56,315 nucleotides of DNA from Pseudanabaena sp. SR411 (GCF_002251945.1 NZ_NDHW01000062.1:1-56315), one strand, 5' to 3'; shown: positions 19,512-28,462, counted from the first letter of the stretch. Numbers and translations: made by a program. The notes: generated by a model from the sequence alone, not told the origin.

Positions 19512-19937
19512 ATGGCTAAGAAAGTTACAGCAATTATCAAGTTAGCACTTAATGCTGGTAAAGCTAGTCCAACTCCACCAGTTGGCCCTGCTCTAGGTCA
19601 GCATGGTGTAAACATCATGATGTTTTGTAAGGAATATAATGCCCGTACTGCTGATCAAGCAGGCATGGTCATTCCTGTCGAAATATCTGTTTATGAAGAC
19701 CGAAGCTTTACCTTCGTTCTCAAAACACCACCAGCATCAGTTTTAATTCAAAAAGCGGCTGGTATTTCCTCTGGTTCGGCAGAGCCTAACCGTAAAAAAG
19801 TTGGTTCGATCACCAAAGATCAACTTCGCCAAATCGCGGAAACCAAAATGCCTGATATCAATGCAAATGATATCGATGCAGCAATGAAGATCATTGAAGG
19901 CACGGCAAAGAATATGGGCGTTACGATTAGCGCTTAG
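19512..19937 (+). CDS. rplK: 50S ribosomal protein L11
   Basis: A 141-residue L11 of standard length. [20 protein letters not shown] and [15 protein letters not shown] form the N-terminal domain; the C-terminal domain binds the GTPase-associated region of 23S rRNA. It belongs to the nusG-rplK-rplA cluster, with rplA 98 bp downstream. Confidence 0.98.
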   Translation: MAKKVTAIIKLALNAGKASPTPPVGPALGQHGVNIMMFCKEYNARTADQAGMVIPVEISVYEDRSFTFVLKTPPASVLIQKAAGISSGSAEPNRKKVGSITKDQLRQIAETKMPDINANDIDAAMKIIEGTAKNMGVTISA

Positions 19938-20035
19938 TTCTTAGCTTTGTAAACTTTCGAGATCAATAAGTTTCAATAAAAATTTTAGTTGGGGGAGGGA
20001 ATTAAGTTTTCCGATCGCACCCCGTAGGAGTAATC

Positions 20036-20749
20036 ATGGCAAAGAAAATCTCAAAGCGTCTTAAGGAAGCTCTCAGCAAAGTTGAGATCCGTCCTTATGC
20101 ACCAATTGATGCGTTAGAACTAGTTAAGGTAACAGCAACCGCTAAGTTTCCTGAATCTGTAGAAGCACACGTCAGACTAGGTATCGATCCGAAGTACGCC
20201 GATCAACAATTGCGAACGACGGTGACTTTACCTAAGGGAACAGGTCAAACAATTCGCGTGGCAGTTATTGCTCGTGGTGAAAAAGTTGCTGAAGCAACCG
20301 CCGCAGGTGCAGACATCGCTGGTTCTGAGGAACTAATTGATGAAATCAGCAAGGGAAGAATGGATTTTGATTTGCTGATTTCCACACCTGATATGATGCC
20401 CCAAGTGGCTAAGCTTGGTAAATTGCTTGGTCCAAGAGGATTGATGCCTTCGCCTAAAGGTGGTACGGTAACTACTGATTTGGGTGGTGCAATCAATGAG
20501 TTCAAAGCTGGTAAGCTAGAATTCCGTGCTGATCGTACTGGGATTGTGCATATTCAGTTTGGCAAGGCTGCATTCCCTGCTGAAGACTTGCTAACTAACC
20601 TTAAAGCTTTGCAAGAAACGATTGATCGTAATCGTCCTTCTGGCGCAAAGGGTAGATACTGGAGATCACTCTATGTGTCCGCAACGATGGGACCTGCGAT
20701 CGAAGTTGATGTTGCTGCATTACGCGACCTCAAACTTGCAGAAGCATAA
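20036..20749 (+). CDS. rplA: 50S ribosomal protein L1
   Basis: A 237-residue L1, the mobile stalk protein near the E site. The signature around [19 protein letters not shown] and [13 protein letters not shown] is intact. In many bacteria L1 also represses its own operon by binding mRNA. The 98-bp gap ahead of it holds a G-run/C-run pair (GGGGGAGGG ... CACCCC) that could form a leader structure, but I cannot assign it as an L1 site. Confidence 0.97.
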   Translation: MAKKISKRLKEALSKVEIRPYAPIDALELVKVTATAKFPESVEAHVRLGIDPKYADQQLRTTVTLPKGTGQTIRVAVIARGEKVAEATAAGADIAGSEELIDEISKGRMDFDLLISTPDMMPQVAKLGKLLGPRGLMPSPKGGTVTTDLGGAINEFKAGKLEFRADRTGIVHIQFGKAAFPAEDLLTNLKALQETIDRNRPSGAKGRYWRSLYVSATMGPAIEVDVAALRDLKLAEA

Positions 20750-20879
20750 ATAAAGCCTTTCTAAAGTCATTATCCTTGAGATTACTTAGCCCAAAGCAGT
20801 AAGAATCTCGAGGAAATATTAAAAGCTCAGTCTAATTGTTGTAATAAGCCTAGAAAGAAATTTCGACAACTGAATATCT

Positions 20880-20987
20880 CCATAGACAGCAGGTGCTGAT
20901 TGCTTAATTTCCTGCCGAGGTGTTTTAAAAAAGATTCTTGAGAGAATACTTTTTTAGCCTCGGTCTGCGAAAAGACGAGGCTTTTTT
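20880..20987 (+). ncRNA. L10-type mRNA leader with attenuator
   Basis: In the 323-bp gap ahead of rplJ, AGACAGCAGGTGC and CTTAATTTCCTGCCGAGG match the core of the ribosomal protein L10 leader. It is followed by an intrinsic terminator at 20956-20987 (AGCCTC-G-GTCT, loop GCGAAA, AGAC-GAGGCT, then TTTTTT). CCGAGG at 20915-20920 is complementary to CCTCGG at 20958-20963, so a competing antiterminator pairing is possible. L10 (with L7/L12) binding to the leader should release the terminator and reduce rplJ-rplL transcription. The mechanism is inferred from the family; the pairings are visible. Confidence 0.8.
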
Positions 20988-21072
20988 AATGACTTTTAAA
21001 GATACATACAGCCAATTTAATAGCGAGTTAAATCGTTGAAATTGGTTCCAAACACAAGGAGGTGAAAACCAT

Positions 21073-21600
21073 ATGGGTAAGACCCTAGACCAAAAGAAAT
21101 TTTTAGTCGGAGAAATGACCAAAGAGTTTGAAGGAACTCAGATGGTCATGGTAATCGACTACTCAACTTTGTCAGTAGCTGAGATTACCAAGCTCCGCCG
21201 CTCACTCCGTCCTACGGGTACGGTGTGCAGAACCACCAAAAACACTTTGCTCAAGCAAGCAATCTCTGATGTGCCCGAATGGAAGTCTCTCGAAGGCTTT
21301 TTAACTGGTCCTTCGGCATGTTTATTTGTCAAAGATGATATCGGTGGTGCTGTTAAGGCATACCAAGCTTTCCAAAAGGAATCTAAGAAAACCGAACTTC
21401 GTGGCGGTGTCTTAGAAGGTCGTGCTTTGACTGCAAAAGACTTGCAAGCGATCGCTGATCTACCTTCTAAAGAAGTACTTATCTCGCAAATTGCTGGCGC
21501 AATCAATGCGGTTACCGCCAAGATCGCGATCGGCATCAAAGAGGTTCCTCAATCTCTGGGCAGAGCTATCAAAGCTGTTTCCGAAAAGGAAGCTGCTTAA
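21073..21600 (+). CDS. rplJ: 50S ribosomal protein L10
   Basis: A 175-residue L10 that anchors the L7/L12 stalk. It opens with MGKTLDQKKFLVGEMTKEF and contains VIDYSTLSVAEITKLRRSLR and TTKNTLLKQA, the rRNA-binding N-terminal domain; the C-terminal helix that carries L12 dimers follows. An AGGAGGTG ribosome-binding site precedes the ATG by a short spacer. Controlled by the L10 leader. Confidence 0.97.
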   Translation: MGKTLDQKKFLVGEMTKEFEGTQMVMVIDYSTLSVAEITKLRRSLRPTGTVCRTTKNTLLKQAISDVPEWKSLEGFLTGPSACLFVKDDIGGAVKAYQAFQKESKKTELRGGVLEGRALTAKDLQAIADLPSKEVLISQIAGAINAVTAKIAIGIKEVPQSLGRAIKAVSEKEAA

Positions 21601-21609
21601 GAAGCGATT

Positions 21610-21679
21610 GGCTATTAGCTATTAGCTATTAGCTCAATCTCTATGAAAGCTAAAGGCTAATAGCTAATAGCTAACAGCC
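21610..21679. repeat. Inverted clusters of heptamer repeats between rplJ and rplL
   Basis: Three tandem copies of CTATTAG run forward. After a short spacer, copies of the complement CTAATAG run back, so the transcript can form a long imperfect hairpin. It resembles the short tandem repeated (STRR-like) heptamers of cyanobacteria. A related structure with CTTTTAG units is at 38376. Confidence 0.75.
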
Positions 21680-21728
21680 TCAAGCAACCAAACCTAAAAT
21701 CCAATCTAATTAATTAAAGAGAAAAACT

Positions 21729-22121
21729 ATGTCTGCAAAAATCGACAGCATTATTGAAGAACTAAAGTCTTTGAGCCTTCTTGAAGCTTCTGAATTGGTC
21801 AAAGCGATCGAAGAAACCTTCGGCGTTTCGGCTGCTGCTCCTGTTGGTGGCATGATGATGGCTGCTCCTGGTGCTGGCGCTGCTGCTGCTGAAGAAGTTG
21901 AAGAAAAGACAGCTTTTGACTTGGTACTTGACGAAGTTCCTGCTGACAAGAAGATCGCTGTTCTGAAGATCGTTCGCGAAATCACTGGCTTAGGCTTGAA
22001 AGATGCGAAGGATATGGTTGAGTCTGCACCTAAGACCATCAAAGAAGCGATGGCTAAAGCTGATGCTGAAGCTGCTAAGAAACAAATCGAAGAAGCTGGT
22101 GGTAAGGTTTCCATCAAGTAA
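21729..22121 (+). CDS. rplL: 50S ribosomal protein L7/L12
   Basis: A 130-residue L7/L12 stalk protein present as several copies per ribosome. It has an N-terminal dimerisation region, an Ala/Gly-rich hinge (about 35-55) and the C-terminal factor-binding domain, with [20 protein letters not shown] and [16 protein letters not shown]. It ends the ribosomal cluster. Confidence 0.98.
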   Translation: MSAKIDSIIEELKSLSLLEASELVKAIEETFGVSAAAPVGGMMMAAPGAGAAAAEEVEEKTAFDLVLDEVPADKKIAVLKIVREITGLGLKDAKDMVESAPKTIKEAMAKADAEAAKKQIEEAGGKVSIK

Positions 22122-22162
22122 TTACCCAGTAACTACTTAGTTCTAAACGCTAAATAAATGTG

Positions 22163-22209
22163 GAAAAGGAAGGGGTAAATCTAATTGATACTCCTTTCTT
22201 TTCTTTTTT
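22163..22209 (+). terminator. Terminator after rplL
   Basis: GAAAAGGAAGGGGTA and TACTCCTTTCTTTTC form a 15-bp stem with two G-T pairs and an 11-base loop, followed by TTTTTT. It ends about 46 bp before the hicB start. Confidence 0.65.
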
Positions 22210-22255
22210 GATTATGCTTTGTTATAGTAGTCAAAAATACATTTGCTACGAAAAT

Positions 22256-22459
22256 ATGAAATGGCGAGTTGTACTAGAACCCGATCCAGAGACAAATGAC
22301 TGGTCAGTTTGGTGTCCAGAGTTATCTGGATGTGTATCTGCTGGTGTTACTCAAGAAGACGCTTTGCGAAATATTTGTGAAGCTATAGAGCTTTATTTAC
22401 AGCCCGATCCTATTGAACTGCTCCCTAACGCGGTTATCCGTGAGGTAGTTGTAGGATGA
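22256..22459 (+). CDS. hicB: HicB-like antitoxin
   Basis: A 67-residue protein of the short HicB class. MKWRVVLEPDPETNDWSVWC leads into PELSGCVSAGVTQEDALRNI and CEAIELYL, the RNase H-like fold that covers the HicA active site. There is no C-terminal DNA-binding domain, so autoregulation by this protein alone is doubtful. I chose the ATG at 22256 because the 32 upstream codons pass through the rplL terminator. ATGA overlap with hicA shows coupling. The antitoxin-first order differs from E. coli hicAB. Confidence 0.8.
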   Translation: MKWRVVLEPDPETNDWSVWCPELSGCVSAGVTQEDALRNICEAIELYLQPDPIELLPNAVIREVVVG

Positions 22460-22680
22460 CCAGAATGCGTAGGACGAACGCTGATGCAGTGGAGCGCATA
22501 TTACGCAAGTATGGTTTTGTACTGGTTTCTCAGAAAGGAAATCACCGCAAATGGCGTAGTTCAGATGGAGACCTCCAAGTCATAGTCCCTTACCATCAAG
22601 GACGAGATCTACCCATTGGCACGCTGAGAAATATTGTGGTTACGGCAATGATCCCAGAGGAAGAGTGGAAATCACCATAG
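22456..22680 (+). CDS. hicA: HicA-like mRNA interferase toxin
   Basis: A 74-residue double-stranded RNA-binding-like toxin (YcfA family). KYGFVLVSQKGNHRKW (19-33) holds the conserved G-N/S-H-R-K motif with the catalytic His at 30, and VIVPYHQGRDLPIGTLRNI is the typical C-terminal part. HicA cleaves mRNA when freed from HicB. The pair lies between rplL and hisE, outside any other mobile context that I can see. Confidence 0.85.
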   Translation: MTRMRRTNADAVERILRKYGFVLVSQKGNHRKWRSSDGDLQVIVPYHQGRDLPIGTLRNIVVTAMIPEEEWKSP

Positions 22681-22722
22681 CATTAGACATTACACTTACT
22701 GCCAAATAAATAACTACTCAAT

Positions 22723-23001
22723 ATGAATGATCCCCTTTCAGAATTATTTGCGGTGATTGTCGATCGCCGAGAGCATCCACAAGAAAGTTCTTATACCTGT
22801 AAGTTATTTGCAGGTGGCGACAACAAAATTTTAAAAAAAATTGGCGAAGAATCTGCCGAAGTGGTGATGGCTTGTAAAGATGATGATCCTGACGCGATCG
22901 CCTCAGAAGTCGCGGATTTGTTTTATCACACCTTAGTGGCGATCGCGCATCACCATGTTGATCTGCAATTGGTATACGACAAATTAGCTCAACGACGCTA
23001 A
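22723..23001 (+). CDS. hisE: Phosphoribosyl-ATP pyrophosphatase
   Basis: A 92-residue stand-alone HisE, second step of histidine biosynthesis (PR-ATP to PR-AMP). The all-alpha NTP-PPase signature is present: KLFAGGDNKILKKIGEESAE and VVMACKDDDPDAIASEVADL with the Mg2+-binding Glu/Asp, then FYHTLVAIAHH. Often fused to HisI in other bacteria; here it is separate. Confidence 0.95.
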   Translation: MNDPLSELFAVIVDRREHPQESSYTCKLFAGGDNKILKKIGEESAEVVMACKDDDPDAIASEVADLFYHTLVAIAHHHVDLQLVYDKLAQRR

Positions 23002-23006
23002 AAGTC

Positions 23007-23045
23007 AAAAACTTAGGGTTGCGCTTTGCACAACCTTAAGTTTTT
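23007..23045 (+). terminator. Terminator after hisE
   Basis: AAAAACTTAGGGTTG and CAACCTTAAGTTTTT form a 15-bp stem with one mismatch, ending in a T-run. Confidence 0.7.
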
Positions 23046-23107
23046 AGTACGCAATACTTAATTAATGCAGTAAGATTACCTATGAATTGATCAAAGGGTA
23101 GATAGCT

Positions 23108-25039
23108 GTGGCATCGAATAGTGTAGAGCGTTCTCAGTCTCTGACAGGCAGTATTTTAAAAGGCACTCTTAAAGCTGTTGGTGGCACATTGCTGGGCCTT
23201 ATCATGATTGGTGGTGCGGCTGTAGCTGGTGGGCTGGTCGGATTAGCTCTCAGTTTTCGCGATCTGCCTGATGTGAGAGTTCTCAAAGGTTATGTACCTG
23301 TCGAAACCACTTATATATATGACATTAACGGTGGACTAATTGCGCGTTTGCATGGCGATGTTAACCGTGAAGTTGTCACCCTTGATCGCATTTCCCCACA
23401 TCTCAAGCGATCGGTTTTGGCGATGGAAGATGCGTACTTCTATACCCACAAGGGTATTGATCCCAGCGGTATTGGACGCGCTATTTTAGCGAACTTTAAT
23501 GCAGGTGGAACCGTTGAGGGTGGCTCAACCTTAACGCAACAATTAGTTAAAAACTTATTTCTATCCAACGAACGTAGCCTGAATCGCAAAGTTGCTGAAG
23601 CAGTTTTAGCAATGCGGGTTGAGCAAGTATTTACCAAGGAGCAAATCCTTGAAATGTACCTCAACCAAGTATTTTGGGGAAAAAATACTAATGGTGCAGA
23701 AACTGCTTCTCAGAATTACTTTGGCAAATCTGCGGCTGACTTAACTTTAGGCGAAGCTGCCATATTAGCGGGTACGATTCAAGCGCCTTCGGTTTTCAAT
23801 CCTGTGGATAACTATGCTGAAGCTAAAAAACGCCAAGGCTTGGTGCTGGATCGTCTGCTAGAGCTGGGATGGGCAACTTCTGCGGAAGTCAAAGCTGCAA
23901 AAGCTCAAAAAATAACCATTCGGAAGCAAGGGATCTCTTACGAAGCTAGTCGTGTTCCTTATGTGTCCCAAGCCGTTACTGCTGAGCTAGAAGAAAAATT
24001 TGGTCGTGATGTCGTTCTGCAAGGTGGATTGCGCGTGCAGACGACGATTGATTTAAAGATGCAACGCATTGCCGAAGAGGTGGCCGCCGAAGGACATCGG
24101 GATCTAGTTGATCGTGGAGCCTATGCTGACCAGTTATCTTTAGTGGCTGTCGATCCTCGTACAGGATTTGTCAAAGCTTTGGTTGGCGGTGTTGGTGATT
24201 TTGACAAAAATCAATTTAACCGCGCGGTTCTAGCCAGACGACAGCTAGGTTCTTCATTTAAGCCTTTTGTGTACTATCTTGCTTTTGCATCGGGTAACTA
24301 TACGCCCGATTCGACAATTGATGATAGTCCCATGTCCATTCCTGATGGCGACGAGCCTTATATCCCTCGCAACTATGACAATAAGTTCGCAGGGGCGATG
24401 AGCATTCGTCAGGCGATCGCCATTTCTCGAAATATTCCTGCACTTAGGTTAGGACTAGAATTTGGAAATGAAAATGTAGTAGCCCTTTGTCGAAAATTGG
24501 GGATCAATAGTCCGATTCTGCCTGTTGTGTCTTTGCCCCTCGGCGCGGCTGATGTTACGCCCATGGAAGTGGCTGGGGCCTATGCGGTATTTGCCAGTGG
24601 TGGTTATAAATCAAAAACGACGTTAATTGCCCGTGTGACCGATCGCAATGGTAATTTGGTGCTAGATAATACGCCGAAGCCTGAGTTAATTCTTGATCCA
24701 GTGGCGGTTTCTTACTTGACCGATGCTTTGCGTGGGGTTGTTACCAATGGCACAGCCACAGAAGCACAAATGAGTGATGGGCGACCTGTAGCGGGTAAGA
24801 CAGGTACAACTTCAGATTTTCGGGATGCTTGGTTTGTGGGCTATACTCCCCAGCTATCGGTTGCCATTTGGATTGGTAATGATGATTATTCGCCGATGGC
24901 AAATGGTGTGACGGGTGGTGTGTTTGTAGTTCCGATTTGGCGCAAGTTTATGGAAAAGGCTTTAGCTGGACAGCCAATTGAGCAGTTCCCTGTGCCAAGC
25001 GAAATCCAAGAAAAAGAAAGTACTAAAAAGAAAAACTAA
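23108..25039 (+). CDS. Class A penicillin-binding protein (PBP1A type)
   Basis: A 643-residue bifunctional peptidoglycan synthase with one N-terminal membrane anchor (LLGLIMIGGAAVAGGLVGLA, about 34-53). The GT51 glycosyltransferase domain (about 80-260) has EDAYFYTHKGID with the catalytic Glu and GGSTLTQQLVKNLFL. The transpeptidase domain has the Ser-x-x-Lys nucleophile SSFK at 382-385, SRN in the SxN position, and KTGTT. It polymerises glycan strands and cross-links peptides at the periplasmic face. It starts at GTG. There are no extra C-terminal domains. Confidence 0.93.
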   Translation: MASNSVERSQSLTGSILKGTLKAVGGTLLGLIMIGGAAVAGGLVGLALSFRDLPDVRVLKGYVPVETTYIYDINGGLIARLHGDVNREVVTLDRISPHLKRSVLAMEDAYFYTHKGIDPSGIGRAILANFNAGGTVEGGSTLTQQLVKNLFLSNERSLNRKVAEAVLAMRVEQVFTKEQILEMYLNQVFWGKNTNGAETASQNYFGKSAADLTLGEAAILAGTIQAPSVFNPVDNYAEAKKRQGLVLDRLLELGWATSAEVKAAKAQKITIRKQGISYEASRVPYVSQAVTAELEEKFGRDVVLQGGLRVQTTIDLKMQRIAEEVAAEGHRDLVDRGAYADQLSLVAVDPRTGFVKALVGGVGDFDKNQFNRAVLARRQLGSSFKPFVYYLAFASGNYTPDSTIDDSPMSIPDGDEPYIPRNYDNKFAGAMSIRQAIAISRNIPALRLGLEFGNENVVALCRKLGINSPILPVVSLPLGAADVTPMEVAGAYAVFASGGYKSKTTLIARVTDRNGNLVLDNTPKPELILDPVAVSYLTDALRGVVTNGTATEAQMSDGRPVAGKTGTTSDFRDAWFVGYTPQLSVAIWIGNDDYSPMANGVTGGVFVVPIWRKFMEKALAGQPIEQFPVPSEIQEKESTKKKN

Positions 25040-25069
25040 GAAAGAGCAGTGCTTTACACTGCTCTTTCT
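25039..25069 (+). terminator. Terminator after the PBP gene
   Basis: AGAAAGAGCAGTG / CACTGCTCTTTCT, a 13-bp perfect stem with a short loop, at the stop codon. The T-run is weak. Confidence 0.6.
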
Positions 25070-25085
25070 GAAATGTGATGAAATT

Positions 25086-25280
25086 ATGTGGCAACAAATT
25101 TTATTTATTTTGCGATTATTTGTTTATTCAGCGATCGCCTCGGCAGTAATTAAATATGTTGCGCCCACTTGGGGATTGTTGGCAAATAATTTAACAGTAG
25201 ATGTGATGAATGCGATCGCGATATCTGTAATTACCTTACCCGTTGGTTTATTCGCCTTTGTTTTGTGGCTTAAGCGCTAA
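25086..25280 (+). CDS. Small two-helix membrane protein
   Basis: A 64-residue protein starting MWQQILFILRLFVYSAIASA and ending FAFVLWLKR. Two hydrophobic segments (about 5-30 and 42-60) indicate a small integral membrane protein. The start at ATG 25086 is preferred: the frame is open 36 codons further up, but that runs through the PBP gene and its terminator. I do not recognise a family and assign no function. Confidence 0.65.
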   Translation: MWQQILFILRLFVYSAIASAVIKYVAPTWGLLANNLTVDVMNAIAISVITLPVGLFAFVLWLKR

Positions 25281-25300
25281 TTCATAGTAATTCTATACAA

Positions 25301-25335
25301 ATATAAGAGGCGGCGCTTCGCGCCGCCTCTTATAT
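25301..25335. terminator. Bidirectional terminator, GGCGGCGC stem with TTC loop
   Basis: Perfect 16-bp stem ATATAAGAGGCGGCGC and complement around TTC, between two convergent genes. It has the same tip as the TATAGC elements but none of their end modules. Confidence 0.75.
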
Positions 25336-25341
25336 TTTGGG

Positions 25342-25797
25342 CTAAACAAGCTTTGCAAAATTCTTGCTCATGACAAAGCAATTACGACCGTCAGGCGATG
25401 TCTCATATCGAATTTCATCAGCAACGGTCTTGGCGATCATTAGGCCTCGACCACCTGTGGGAATATCATCAATACTTTCAAAATCTTTGTTTTTCTGAGA
25501 TTCTATCGCCGCTCGTTCAATTTCCGCTTGTAGATCAAATGGTTCACCAAAGTCCCAAATCTTCAGCTCTAAAAAAAATTTAGTCTTATCAAGCGTAATC
25601 TCAATATCGACTGGCGTTTCTTCAGGCAATCCCTCATGGGCATAGGACACTACATTGGTAAATACTTCAACTAAAACGAGATTACACTGCATCCAAGTTG
25701 GTTTTGGCAATAAATTTTGAAATTGCTGAAACCACTCTTGCAATTGAGCAAGAGCATAAATATCACTGTTAACTTGAATATGGTGATGCTCTAACAC
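25342..25797 (-). CDS. RsbW-like anti-sigma factor / serine kinase
   Basis: A 151-residue protein that is a single HATPase_c domain. VEVFTNVVSYAHEG is the N box with its Asn, KIWDFGEPFD the G1 box, and GGRGLMIAKTVADEI the G2 box. Proteins of this size and form are anti-sigma factors or serine kinases that control an STAS-domain antagonist in partner-switching systems. It starts at GTG. It follows yvcK on the same strand with a 52-bp gap, so it may be co-transcribed with rsmE-yjbQ-yvcK. No STAS antagonist or PP2C phosphatase is nearby; SigF at 0.7 kb is a conceivable but unproven target. Confidence 0.85.
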   Translation of the reverse strand: MLEHHHIQVNSDIYALAQLQEWFQQFQNLLPKPTWMQCNLVLVEVFTNVVSYAHEGLPEETPVDIEITLDKTKFFLELKIWDFGEPFDLQAEIERAAIESQKNKDFESIDDIPTGGRGLMIAKTVADEIRYETSPDGRNCFVMSKNFAKLV

Positions 25798-25849
25798 TGA
25801 TAACTTAATCTGACTTTCTAAGAATCTAGTATTTTTGGTTTAAGTTCAA

Positions 25850-27193
25850 TTACTGACGGTTGTACCAACGCATTAAGACACCCGCAAGCTTTTCTGAGTC
25901 ATGACATACAGTGCCATTGTCTTTCTCTCGCATGATGTTAGCAAGTAAAACAGGGCAACCCATAGCAGCAAGGCTATCACGATCTAGATATGTGAAATGT
26001 GACCCAGAAGAAGCATAGTGTTGTAGCGATCGCTCCGAAGGTGGATGCTTTTGGGCTAAAACCACATCAAACAATCGCACACCCGCTAACTCATCTAAAA
26101 CTCGCACATAATCAGATACAGCATAGCCGTCGGTTTCACCTACCTGACTCATGATATTACAAAGATAGATCGATGGCACATTGCGATCAATCAATGCTTG
26201 GAGTATTTCAGGTACGAGCAGGTTAGGAATGATACTGGTGTATAAGCTGCCAGGTCCAATCACAATCAGGTCTGCTTCGTTGATATCCTCAATGGCTTGG
26301 GGCAAACCCTGAGGGTTATCTGGTTTACAACCAATATGTTTGATTTTACCTTTGGCTAGGGGAATATTGGACTCCCCCTCAACATATCGTCCATCTTCAA
26401 ATTCAGCCCATAGCACCATATGATCGAGGGTTGCTGGCAATACGCGCCCCCGTACAGCTAATACCTGTGAACTAGCAGCGATCGCTTTTTCGAGATCGCC
26501 TGTGACTTCACTCATGGCGGTGAGAAATAAATTACCAAAGCTATGACCAGTTAAGCCTTCTCCAGTTTGAAAACGATATTGAAAAAGTTCGGTGACTAGT
26601 TTCTCCTCATCGGCGAGAGCAGCTAGACAGTTACGAATATCGCCTGGGGGTAAAACTCCATACTCACGGCGCAAACGTCCAGAGGAGCCACCATCATCGG
26701 CAACCGTGACGATCGCCGTAATGTTAGCGCTATATTGCTTCAGTCCACGCAATAAATTGGATAAGCCCGTACCACCACCCACAGTGACAATTTTGGGGCC
26801 ACGGTTGAGTTTACGATGGGAAACCAGTAATTCTAATAGTTCTTTGTCTTGATTGGGCATCAAAACTTGGGTGATCGAGCCGAGAGCGCGTTTCTGCCCT
26901 AGCCACAATAGCCCTAGCCCGATTAAAAGTGCGAGGGGTCCACTCATGTTGCGGGGCAAGATCGATACTAAGGTTTCGATCGCATTACCAATCAAACGCG
27001 AAAGAAATAAGATCGGGGTTAGTCTCGCGGAGATGGCAACTCCTAACACGATTAACACAATACCGACGATGCTAACTAGTAGCCATCGCTTCACAAATAA
27101 TCCTGGTAAAAACCACTGAAACCCTCTCAGCCACTTTCTTCTCTTTAGGGCTGGATGATATCGATTTGCTGGTGGCTTTTTTGAGGGCTTCAT
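25850..27193 (-). CDS. yvcK: YvcK/CofD-like protein with N-terminal membrane anchor
   Basis: A 447-residue protein. The N-terminal 120 residues hold hydrophobic segments ([20 protein letters not shown] and [15 protein letters not shown]) that should anchor it in the membrane. The cytoplasmic domain from about 132 has [20 protein letters not shown] and [16 protein letters not shown], then [12 protein letters not shown] and [14 protein letters not shown]. This is the YvcK/GlmR group, related to CofD, which binds UDP-sugars and supports cell-wall precursor supply during gluconeogenic growth in Bacillus. Its start abuts the yjbQ stop (TAAATG). Confidence 0.88.
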   Translation of the reverse strand: MKPSKKPPANRYHPALKRRKWLRGFQWFLPGLFVKRWLLVSIVGIVLIVLGVAISARLTPILFLSRLIGNAIETLVSILPRNMSGPLALLIGLGLLWLGQKRALGSITQVLMPNQDKELLELLVSHRKLNRGPKIVTVGGGTGLSNLLRGLKQYSANITAIVTVADDGGSSGRLRREYGVLPPGDIRNCLAALADEEKLVTELFQYRFQTGEGLTGHSFGNLFLTAMSEVTGDLEKAIAASSQVLAVRGRVLPATLDHMVLWAEFEDGRYVEGESNIPLAKGKIKHIGCKPDNPQGLPQAIEDINEADLIVIGPGSLYTSIIPNLLVPEILQALIDRNVPSIYLCNIMSQVGETDGYAVSDYVRVLDELAGVRLFDVVLAQKHPPSERSLQHYASSGSHFTYLDRDSLAAMGCPVLLANIMREKDNGTVCHDSEKLAGVLMRWYNRQ

Positions 27194-27631
27194 TTAGCAT
27201 CCTGTAATATGTACCAGCACTTCGCGGGTATGACCCAAGTTGCGATGTTCCCAGACAAAGATTCCTTGCCAAGTGCCGAGGGCAAGTTTACCATTAGCGA
27301 TCGGGATCGTTTCTGAGGTTTTGGTAAGCGTGCTGCGAATATGCGATGGCATATCATCAACACCTTCGGAGATATGGCGATATTGACTCTCATCTTCAGG
27401 AATCAATTTTGTAAAAAATGTTTCTAGATCAGCCAATACATCGGGATCAGCATTTTCTTGAATGATGAGACTAGCTGATGTGTGACGTAAAAACACGTTG
27501 CATAACCCCATCTTTATCCCTGATTGAGCTAAAACTGCATCCACTTGGCGGGTGATATTGTGCAGCTTTTTGCCATTGGTACGCAAAGCGATCGTTTGCT
27601 GCACCATAGTTTGGACTGTATTTGTGTTCAT
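27194..27631 (-). CDS. yjbQ: YjbQ family protein (UPF0047)
   Basis: A 145-residue protein from the ATG chosen here. The family motifs FLRHTSASLIIQENADPDVL, EGVDDMPSHIRSTL and LGTWQGIFVWEHRN, which supply the His/Asp/Glu metal and phosphate site, are complete. YjbQ proteins show weak thiamine-phosphate synthase activity, but their physiological role is unsettled. The frame extends 48 codons further up inside rsmE; the ATG at 27631 overlaps the rsmE stop as ATGA and fits the family N terminus. Confidence 0.9.
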   Translation of the reverse strand: MNTNTVQTMVQQTIALRTNGKKLHNITRQVDAVLAQSGIKMGLCNVFLRHTSASLIIQENADPDVLADLETFFTKLIPEDESQYRHISEGVDDMPSHIRSTLTKTSETIPIANGKLALGTWQGIFVWEHRNLGHTREVLVHITGC

Positions 27632-28404
27632 TGAGTATCTAGAAAAGCGCCGACTATGGATAATGCTACCACTGGCGCTGTGATGGCGGATAAAACCCGA
27701 TCGCCTAAGGATACAGGGATAAATCCTGCGGCGATCGCCATTTCTTCTTCTCTGGTAGTCCAACCACCCTCGCAACCTGTGGTAACGATGATCTCAGAAT
27801 TTTCTTCTCCAGTTGAGTTTTGCAGACTAGTGAGTAAATGTGGGGCATTAGGACTAGTTACGCATATATATTTCCAAGTTGGTAATGTTGAGTTTGCCAG
27901 AGTGTCTAGCCATGAAGTTAATGGTTGTGGACTATGAATTTCAGGTACATAATTACGCATTGATAATTCGGCGGATTCTTCGGCGATGCGTTGCCAGCGA
28001 TCACGTTTTTGGTTGCCAATTTCTGTACCTGATTTGATGATTGTGCGATCGCTAAATAACGGCACAATTTGACGTACTCCTAACTCTGTAGTTTGACGAA
28101 TTACCGACTCGATATTGCTACCTTTCGGCATGGCGATACCGAGAGTGATTTGGGCTGCTAATTCAGAATTGTTTTCTAATTTGGAAATAATTTCCGCCAT
28201 ATCGGGATCTTGCGACAACTTGGCTAACCACCATCCGCCTTGGCGATCGAGGGCAATAAATTCGGATTTCGCTTCTAATCGCAATACATTGCATAGATAA
28301 TGTCTTTGCTCTGTGGTAAGTGCGATCGGGCTATTAATTTGCAAAGCTGATGGGACTTGGTGAGCTTGTAAAGTTAATCTTTGCAGTCGGCGTTTTTTGA
28401 TCAC
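27628..28404 (-). CDS. rsmE: 16S rRNA (uracil-1498-N3)-methyltransferase
   Basis: A 258-residue SPOUT methyltransferase that modifies U1498 of 16S rRNA. A PUA-like N-terminal domain (LTTEQRHYLCNVLRLEAKSE, about 28-47) is followed by the knot domain with IAMPKGSNIESVIRQTTELG, ESAELSMRNYVPEI and TTGCEGGWTTREEEMA. The SAM loop reads GCEGG where most members have GPEGG. It starts at GTG and opens a minus-strand run, overlapping yjbQ. Confidence 0.92.
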   Translation of the reverse strand: MIKKRRLQRLTLQAHQVPSALQINSPIALTTEQRHYLCNVLRLEAKSEFIALDRQGGWWLAKLSQDPDMAEIISKLENNSELAAQITLGIAMPKGSNIESVIRQTTELGVRQIVPLFSDRTIIKSGTEIGNQKRDRWQRIAEESAELSMRNYVPEIHSPQPLTSWLDTLANSTLPTWKYICVTSPNAPHLLTSLQNSTGEENSEIIVTTGCEGGWTTREEEMAIAAGFIPVSLGDRVLSAITAPVVALSIVGAFLDTQ

Positions 28405-28462
28405 AGCTTAGACGGATTATTGAGATTACACAAATTTATCAGCAATTCTTATTACAAAAGTC

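Noticed and set aside
21610-21679. Possible CRISPR or VNTR gene
   Set aside because: Seven-base units facing their own complement with no unique spacers; a heptamer repeat cluster fits better.
22160-22255. N-terminal extension of HicB by 32 codons
   Set aside because: It is read through the rplL terminator and its product is unlike HicB.
24978-25085. Extension of the small membrane protein into the PBP gene
   Set aside because: It overlaps the end of the PBP gene in another frame and its terminator; the short form has the clean two-helix structure.
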